64,000 nucleotides of DNA. Origin: Henriciella sp. (GTDB lineage Bacteria; Pseudomonadota; Alphaproteobacteria; Caulobacterales; Hyphomonadaceae). The stretch spans positions 62,001-126,000 of the forward strand of contig NZ_JAPYRE010000005.1 in NCBI RefSeq assembly GCF_029936995.1, written 5' to 3'. The position numbers were made by a program, and so were the translations under genes. Shown here piece by piece: positions 62,302 to 64,000 of the stretch; the stretch's first letter is position 1; every line of letters starts with the position of its first letter. The notes under the pieces are model-generated. The model saw nothing but the letters and a program-made list of their open reading frames with translations, did not search any database and had not been told where the DNA came from.

Positions 62302-63891
62302 ATGCATCGTTTTCTGCCACTCGCCGCCGCGTTACTCCTGACTGCGTGTTTCGCCGTATTATTGACGTTCAGTGCCTGGTTCGCCGTCGGGCTCGTGATG
62401 TTCGCCGCGCTTTCCCTGCTCGGTATTTACGATGTCTTCCAGACCCATCATACGCTGTGGCGGAATTTTCCGATCCTGGCGCGCATCCGCTGGATCATGG
62501 AGGAGCTGAGGCCATTCTTCAGGGCCTACATGGTCGAGAGCGAGATGGAGGGCCGTCCTTTCAACCATGAGCAGCGCGCCATGGTTTATCGCCGGGCAAA
62601 GGATGTCACCAGCGTCGAACCTTTCGGTTCACAGCTGGAAATCGACAGGCCGCCTTATGAGTGGCTTTCACACTCGGTTGCTGCGCAGACCCCGGCGACG
62701 TCTGATCCGCGGGTCATTGTCGGGTCGGACTCCTGTGCGAAGCCTTATTCGGCGAGCGTGTACAACATTTCCGCAATGAGTTTCGGTGCCCTGAGCGCCA
62801 GGGCGATAGAGGCGCTCAACCGAGGTGCGGCGATGGGCGGGTTTTATCATGATACGGGTGAAGGCGGCGTCTCTGACTATCACCGCGCCGGCAATGGCGA
62901 TCTCGTTTGGGAAATCGGCTCGGCCTATTTCGGCTGCCGCACAAAGGACGGCAGGTTCGATCCCGAGAAGTTTGCCGAAACAGCCCGGTCCGACCAGGTG
63001 AAGATGATCGAGATCAAGCTAAGCCAGGGCGCGAAGCCCGGGCATGGCGGTGTCCTGCCCGGCGCGAAAGTCACGGCGGAAATTGCGGCTGCGCGCGGAA
63101 TCGAGATTGGCCAGACCTGTATTTCCCCACCAGCACATTCGGCCTTCTCGACGCCGCTTGAGATGATGGAATTCGTCGCCCGCCTGCGCGAGCTTTCAGG
63201 CGGCAAGCCGGTTGGTCTCAAATTCTGTGTCGGCAATCGCTGGGAAGTTCTCGCTATGTGCAAGGCGGCGCTCGAGACCGGCATTGCCCCGGACTTCATG
63301 GTCGTGGATGGCGCAGAAGGCGGCACAGGGGCCGCACCGGTCGAGTTCCTCGACCATGTCGGCTCTCCCCTGCGTCAGGGGCTCGTGCTGACGCGGAACG
63401 CGCTTGTCGGCACAGGCCTGAAGGGGCGTGTACGGCTGGCTGCCTCTGGCAAGCAGATATCGGCGTTCCAGATCGCGGCCTCCATGGCACTCGGCGCAGA
63501 CTGGGTGAATTCAGCCCGCGGATTCATGTTCTCGCTGGGCTGCATCCAGGCCAAGCATTGCCATGACAATACCTGCCCGACCGGGATCACGACGACAAAC
63601 AAGGGCCGCCAGCGCGGGCTTGTCATTCCCGACAAGGCAGAGCGTGTCTGCCAGTTCCAGAAGAATACGGTGCACGCGCTCATGGAAGTGGTAGGGGCCG
63701 CCGGATGCCAGCATCCATCGGAACTCACGCCGCGCCATATCATGCACCGGGTAACTGAAGACATCGCAGAGCCCGGCCACAGGGCTTACAAACTACTCGA
63801 AGATGACTGCCTCATTTCCGATCCATCAGGCACGCACCTGGCGCGGGAATGGTCGCTGGCCCAGTCACACAGTTTCGAGCCGGCGCGCTAG
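62302..63891 (+). CDS. FMN-binding glutamate synthase family protein, membrane-anchored
   Basis: About 529 residues from the ATG at 62302; a TTG four codons upstream is closer to the AAGGAG site. Two N-terminal helices (about 8-45) anchor it. The rest is the glutamate synthase FMN/Fe-S domain alone: VYNISAMSFGALSARAIEALN, TGEGGVSDYHRAG, KPGHGGVLPGAKV, MVVDGAEGGTGAAP and the cluster Cys in CIQAKHCHDNTCPTG. There is no glutaminase domain, so it uses ammonia or another donor, or another substrate altogether. Such stand-alone GltB2-like proteins are widespread. Confidence 0.93.
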   Translation: MHRFLPLAAALLLTACFAVLLTFSAWFAVGLVMFAALSLLGIYDVFQTHHTLWRNFPILARIRWIMEELRPFFRAYMVESEMEGRPFNHEQRAMVYRRAKDVTSVEPFGSQLEIDRPPYEWLSHSVAAQTPATSDPRVIVGSDSCAKPYSASVYNISAMSFGALSARAIEALNRGAAMGGFYHDTGEGGVSDYHRAGNGDLVWEIGSAYFGCRTKDGRFDPEKFAETARSDQVKMIEIKLSQGAKPGHGGVLPGAKVTAEIAAARGIEIGQTCISPPAHSAFSTPLEMMEFVARLRELSGGKPVGLKFCVGNRWEVLAMCKAALETGIAPDFMVVDGAEGGTGAAPVEFLDHVGSPLRQGLVLTRNALVGTGLKGRVRLAASGKQISAFQIAASMALGADWVNSARGFMFSLGCIQAKHCHDNTCPTGITTTNKGRQRGLVIPDKAERVCQFQKNTVHALMEVVGAAGCQHPSELTPRHIMHRVTEDIAEPGHRAYKLLEDDCLISDPSGTHLAREWSLAQSHSFEPAR

Positions 63892-63903
63892 CGACTGGCC
63901 AGT

Positions 63904-64000
63904 TCAGTTGGTCGCCGCGCCTGCAAAGGCCTGGCTGAGATCGCGATAGAATGAAATACGCTGGCGCTGGCGCGGCGAAAGGGTGACGAGCGAGTCGGCT
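63904..64000 (-). CDS. C-terminal fragment of an unidentified gene (5' part outside window)
   Basis: The last 31 codons are visible, ending LSQAFAGAATN before TGA (63906-63904). The segment LVTLSPRQRQRISFYRDLSQ is helical. It is too short to identify. Convergent with the glutamate-synthase-like gene. Confidence 0.5.
   Translation of the reverse strand, partial: ADSLVTLSPRQRQRISFYRDLSQAFAGAATN

Overview
This window is about 64 kb of chromosome from a GC-rich alphaproteobacterium. The evidence is the rpmH-rnpA-yidC-engB block with argB and dapD further along, the rmuC-def-fmt-truA cluster, ubiK/COQ9/lgt/midA housekeeping genes, an alphaproteobacterial-type LexA site and FNR/FixK-type sites. 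The lipoprotein-rich accessory content suggests a marine, stalked-type relative (Hyphomonadaceae/Maricaulales-like), but that placement is inference. No rRNA, tRNA, CRISPR array, prophage or intact insertion sequence was recognised.

Layout. 1-2.3 kb (minus): a DUF547 protein, a TVP38/TMEM64 membrane protein and a disulfide reductase-like flavoprotein cut by the window edge. 2.4-5.6 kb (plus): rpmH, rnpA, yidC, engB. 5.6-11.9 kb: an accessory block (Tyr/Gly plus Arg-rich lipoprotein, DUF1697, VOC, lipoproteins, GNAT, polyproline lipoprotein, DUF4331, DUF4198). 12.1-14.8 kb: argB, a duplicated DUF1036 protein and a HAD phosphatase. 14.9-18.8 kb: an esterase-Baeyer-Villiger monooxygenase fusion, and a TetR gene divergent from an AhpD-like gene with two operator palindromes between them. 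19-24.6 kb: dapD, two unknown proteins, a cation/proton antiporter, a TPR protein and a GlxA-type regulator. 24.6-30.1 kb: a Na/Ca exchanger, MaoC, CinA, a methyltransferase-MerR divergent pair, GNAT and an AAA ATPase. 30.1-37.8 kb (minus): truA, fmt, def, rmuC, a flavodoxin, ychF, pth and rplY, with one REP/BIME palindrome.

37.9-39.8 kb holds a BlaI-BlaR1-like pair in which the M56 sensor protease carries an M23 (LytM) domain instead of a penicillin-binding domain. Two perfect TACAnnTGTA boxes lie in its promoter region. 39.9-49.1 kb: aldehyde dehydrogenase, prs, an AT-richer orphan gene, pgeF, COQ9, proC, YbjN, ubiK, lgt, midA. 49.1-52.5 kb: a histidine kinase, an OmpR-type regulator and a MarR gene divergent from ilvE. 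52.6-55.9 kb: small genes, a 1-Cys peroxiredoxin, a SixA-like phosphatase, an orphan 64-residue gene behind two FNR/FixK-like boxes, and a DUF2256-renalase-like pair. 55.9-63.9 kb: an XagB-like glycosyltransferase, a small membrane protein, an alpha/beta hydrolase, a SnoaL-like gene with a LexA-type box, a two-component acyl-CoA dehydrogenase set, a candidate minus-strand small RNA, and a membrane-anchored glutamate-synthase-like protein.

The most unusual signals are the BlaR1/LytM fusion with its cop-box operators, the esterase-BVMO fusion that lacks the fingerprint histidine, the in-frame transmembrane tail after the UAG of def, the FNR-box orphan gene, the LexA box before a SnoaL-like gene, and a factor-independent terminator on the minus strand of an otherwise gene-free intergenic region.
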